Below are positions 51,907 through 53,768 of a stretch of 53,768 bases of DNA, piece after piece; position 1 is the first letter of the stretch, and every line of letters begins with the position of its first letter. The stretch comes from Acidobacteriota bacterium (lineage in GTDB: Bacteria; Acidobacteriota; Terriglobia; Terriglobales; Acidobacteriaceae). The stretch is taken from positions 1 to 53,768 of the forward strand of contig QIAU01000175.1 of assembly GCA_003225055.1 (NCBI GenBank). Direction: 5' to 3'. Position numbers and translations under genes: made by a program. Below the pieces are notes generated by a model. The model searched no databases. It was given only the letters and a program-made list of their open reading frames with translations, and was not told the origin of the DNA.

Positions 51907-53768
51907 TCATTGGACGCGTTCCAAAATGAGCACGGTGCTATCGTAATCGCCCTTGAGATTGAGTGCGACTCCATGGTGCATGAGATAGGCGCCGTCGGTT
52001 GGTTCCATTCCCTTGACACCATCATCGACGGTTCGGACTCGGTAAACTGCATTCGAGTCCAGACCCTCCAAGCGGAGCACAGGCACACGCTGACCGAACT
52101 GCTGCGAATGCAGGAAAGCGAACAGCGCTACCTGGTGGCCATCCTGAGAGACGTACTCGCTTGCGCGGAACTCAGAATCGAGCGGCGAATGCAGCCGGTA
52201 CAGCTTTCCGTTCTGCACCGTGGGACGAATTTCCTTGTACAGGGCGATCATCTTAGTAGCAAACGCAGCATCATCGTCTGTCATCTTGTTCAGATTTGAC
52301 CCGATACCCAGCGCGCCGGTCATCGCCATCAGAAAACGAAATTTGAGCGGGGTTGTACGGCCATTGAGCCAATGCGGGACGTCGGTCACCCACGCCATCA
52401 TTACGTGCGGCGAGTATGCGTGAGTGAAACCGTTTTGGATAGTCAACCGGTCCAGCGCGTCAGTGTTGTCAGACGTCCAAAACTGATCGACACGGTGGAG
52501 CATGCCCAGATCCACGCGAGCACCGCCTCCCGAACAGCCTTCGATTTCCAGCTTTGGATGCTTCGCTCGCAGGCGATCGAGAATCTCATAAAGGTTCTGC
52601 ACATATCGGATCCAGATTTTCTTCTGATCAGCAAGCGGCGCCTCCGGCCAGCCCGGTTCTGACCAGTTGCGGTTGTAATCCCATTTCAAGAGGGCAATAT
52701 CGTTGTCGGTCACCAGACGGTCGAGCCAGCCGAAGGTGTACTCTTTGACATCATCACGCGCCAGGTTAAGAACGAGCTGGTTCCGCGCTTCGGTACGCGG
52801 GCGGCCGGGAAAGTTCATGGCCCAATCTGGGTGCTTGCGGTAGAGATCGCTGTCGGGGTTTACCATCTCCGGCTCAACCCACAAGCCGAAGTCCATACCG
52901 AGCGCGTGCACGCGATCGATGAGCGGCTTGAGCCCGTGCGGGAACTTCTGCGGATTCACATACCAGTCGCCTAAGCCGGCGTGGTCGTTGTTCCGCTGCC
53001 CGAACCATCCGTCATCGACGACGAAACGCTCGACTCCGAGACGCGCTGCTTTTTCAGCCAGCGCTATCTGGCCGGCCTCATTAACCTGGAATTCGGTCGC
53101 TTCCCAGGAGTTGTACAGAATTTTGCGGAGCGGCGCCTGCGGTGCACCCGGAACAATATTCGCCAGCTCGAAGCGGTGCATGATCCGCGACGCTTCCCCC
53201 ATCCCTCGCGCCGTAAGTCCCGCATAAAACCCGGGCGTCTCCAGCACTTCCCCCGCCGCCAGACGGTACGAAAAATCGAACGGACTGAACCCGCCCGTCA
53301 CCCGCACTTCTGATGCTGCCGAGCGCTCCACTGTGATCCGCCAGCTGCCGCTCCAGCCCAGCGCCCCGAACCATACTCGCCCATGTTCCTCATCCGTCTC
53401 CCTGCCGCTCACCGCAAACCACGGATTCACTTCGCTGCTCGTGCTCCCCCGCCGGCTCTCCAACACTCGCATCCCGACCGGCAACTCCTCCCTCTCCAGT
53501 TGCCACTCCCCCGCCCATCGCCCCGTCAGATAATTCAGCCGCGCTCCTTCCCCGGGCCACATCGTCCACGCCGCCGATTGCGCATCCTCCACCGTGACCG
53601 CCTCCGAGCCACGATTCTCGATGCGTGCCGAACGCTCGATCACTCCACTATCCCCGTAGACCCGGTAGCGCAGCCGGACCCACAGCGGCCATCCTTCATC
53701 CTTCAGCCGGATCTCCAGTCGGTCGCCCTTCAGCTCCTGGTCCACGTAATGCAGCACCACCCCGCGAT
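51907..53768 (-). CDS. GH36 alpha-galactosidase (5' end outside window)
   Basis: The frame is open to the right edge, so the first part of the protein is missing (about 620 residues seen of an expected 700 or so). The N-terminal beta-supersandwich is mostly present, then the barrel: RKILYNSWEATEF, VERFVVDDGWFGQRNNDHAG, FGLWVEPEMVNPDSDLYRKH. LLKWDYNRNWSEPG holds the nucleophile Asp, EIEGCSGGGARVD the substrate loop, and FWTSDNTDALDRL the acid/base Asp. All motifs are canonical. It releases terminal alpha-galactose from raffinose- or galactomannan-type oligosaccharides. Location cannot be judged without the N-terminus. With GH27 and GH30 it gives this end a galactose theme. Confidence 0.93.
   Translation of the reverse strand, partial: RGVVLHYVDQELKGDRLEIRLKDEGWPLWVRLRYRVYGDSGVIERSARIENRGSEAVTVEDAQSAAWTMWPGEGARLNYLTGRWAGEWQLEREELPVGMRVLESRRGSTSSEVNPWFAVSGRETDEEHGRVWFGALGWSGSWRITVERSAASEVRVTGGFSPFDFSYRLAAGEVLETPGFYAGLTARGMGEASRIMHRFELANIVPGAPQAPLRKILYNSWEATEFQVNEAGQIALAEKAARLGVERFVVDDGWFGQRNNDHAGLGDWYVNPQKFPHGLKPLIDRVHALGMDFGLWVEPEMVNPDSDLYRKHPDWAMNFPGRPRTEARNQLVLNLARDDVKEYTFGWLDRLVTDNDIALLKWDYNRNWSEPGWPEAPLADQKKIWIRYVQNLYEILDRLRAKHPKLEIEGCSGGGARVDLGMLHRVDQFWTSDNTDALDRLTIQNGFTHAYSPHVMMAWVTDVPHWLNGRTTPLKFRFLMAMTGALGIGSNLNKMTDDDAAFATKMIALYKEIRPTVQNGKLYRLHSPLDSEFRASEYVSQDGHQVALFAFLHSQQFGQRVPVLRLEGLDSNAVYRVRTVDDGVKGMEPTDGAYLMHHGVALNLKGDYDSTVLILERVQ

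Noticed and set aside
1-53768. CRISPR array or SusD-type partner gene
   Set aside because: No regularly spaced identical repeats with unique spacers and no SusD-like protein next to any receptor were seen.

Overview
The window looks like chromosomal DNA of a soil-type Acidobacteriota. The evidence is four intact and two broken Oar-type TonB-dependent receptors (N-terminal carboxypeptidase-regulatory-like domain, plug, barrel, no SusD partner), the tail of an ADOP/MacB-type permease, a CRTAC1 (ASPIC/UnbV) fragment, a 'CHPEQSEG'-type dispersed repeat, and moderately high GC. No rRNA, complete tRNA or CRISPR array was seen.

Left edge (1-4.6 kb) is a decayed accessory region: a VapB/VapC pair, a Fic protein fused to its HTH partner (mobile mystery A+B) behind three 33-bp-spaced operator-like repeats, a 5'-truncated ADOP permease and an integrase without its catalytic domain. 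Two short repeats here (about 95 and 80 bp) recur in the same order near 32.4-32.8 kb.

4.6-31.6 kb is a set of glycan-utilisation loci. On the minus strand, GntR (10.7 kb), a receptor and a TPR protein form a tight operon, followed after a gap by a DUF4434 putative glycosidase. Divergent from it runs a plus-strand operon: receptor, GH5-like glycosidase, ROK kinase, GlmS-like SIS protein, MFS sugar transporter, and a GH43-like gene broken by a nonsense codon and a frameshift. Next come a receptor plus an alpha/alpha-barrel protein (minus), a NagR/DasR-like GntR with a RhaT-like transporter (minus), and a NanE-NanK fusion followed by a second DUF4434 enzyme (plus). The 8-mer GTATAGAC sits inside the -35/-10 spacer of the receptor promoter and, in the other orientation, directly after the -10 of the NanE-NanK promoter. 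This points to one amino-sugar (ManNAc/GlcNAc) regulon under the local GntR.

31.6-36.7 kb is a second accessory/decayed region: broken receptor N-terminus, low-complexity triplet tract, an intradiol dioxygenase, a tRNA-Met 3' fragment (probable attachment-site scar), a HEPN-motif protein, a BrnT toxin with its antitoxin, and a VOC pseudogene.

36.7-53.8 kb returns to glycan metabolism with a galactose flavour: GH27 with two C-terminal CBM-like repeats, GH30, an aldose-1-epimerase-like protein, a receptor, a DUF5107-TPR protein, a TPR protein, and a GH36 alpha-galactosidase cut by the right edge. CRTAC1 and receptor fragments meet head to head at 42.3 kb. Receptors would import oligosaccharides; exported hydrolases trim them; transporters, kinases, epimerase and SIS enzyme feed the sugars into central metabolism.
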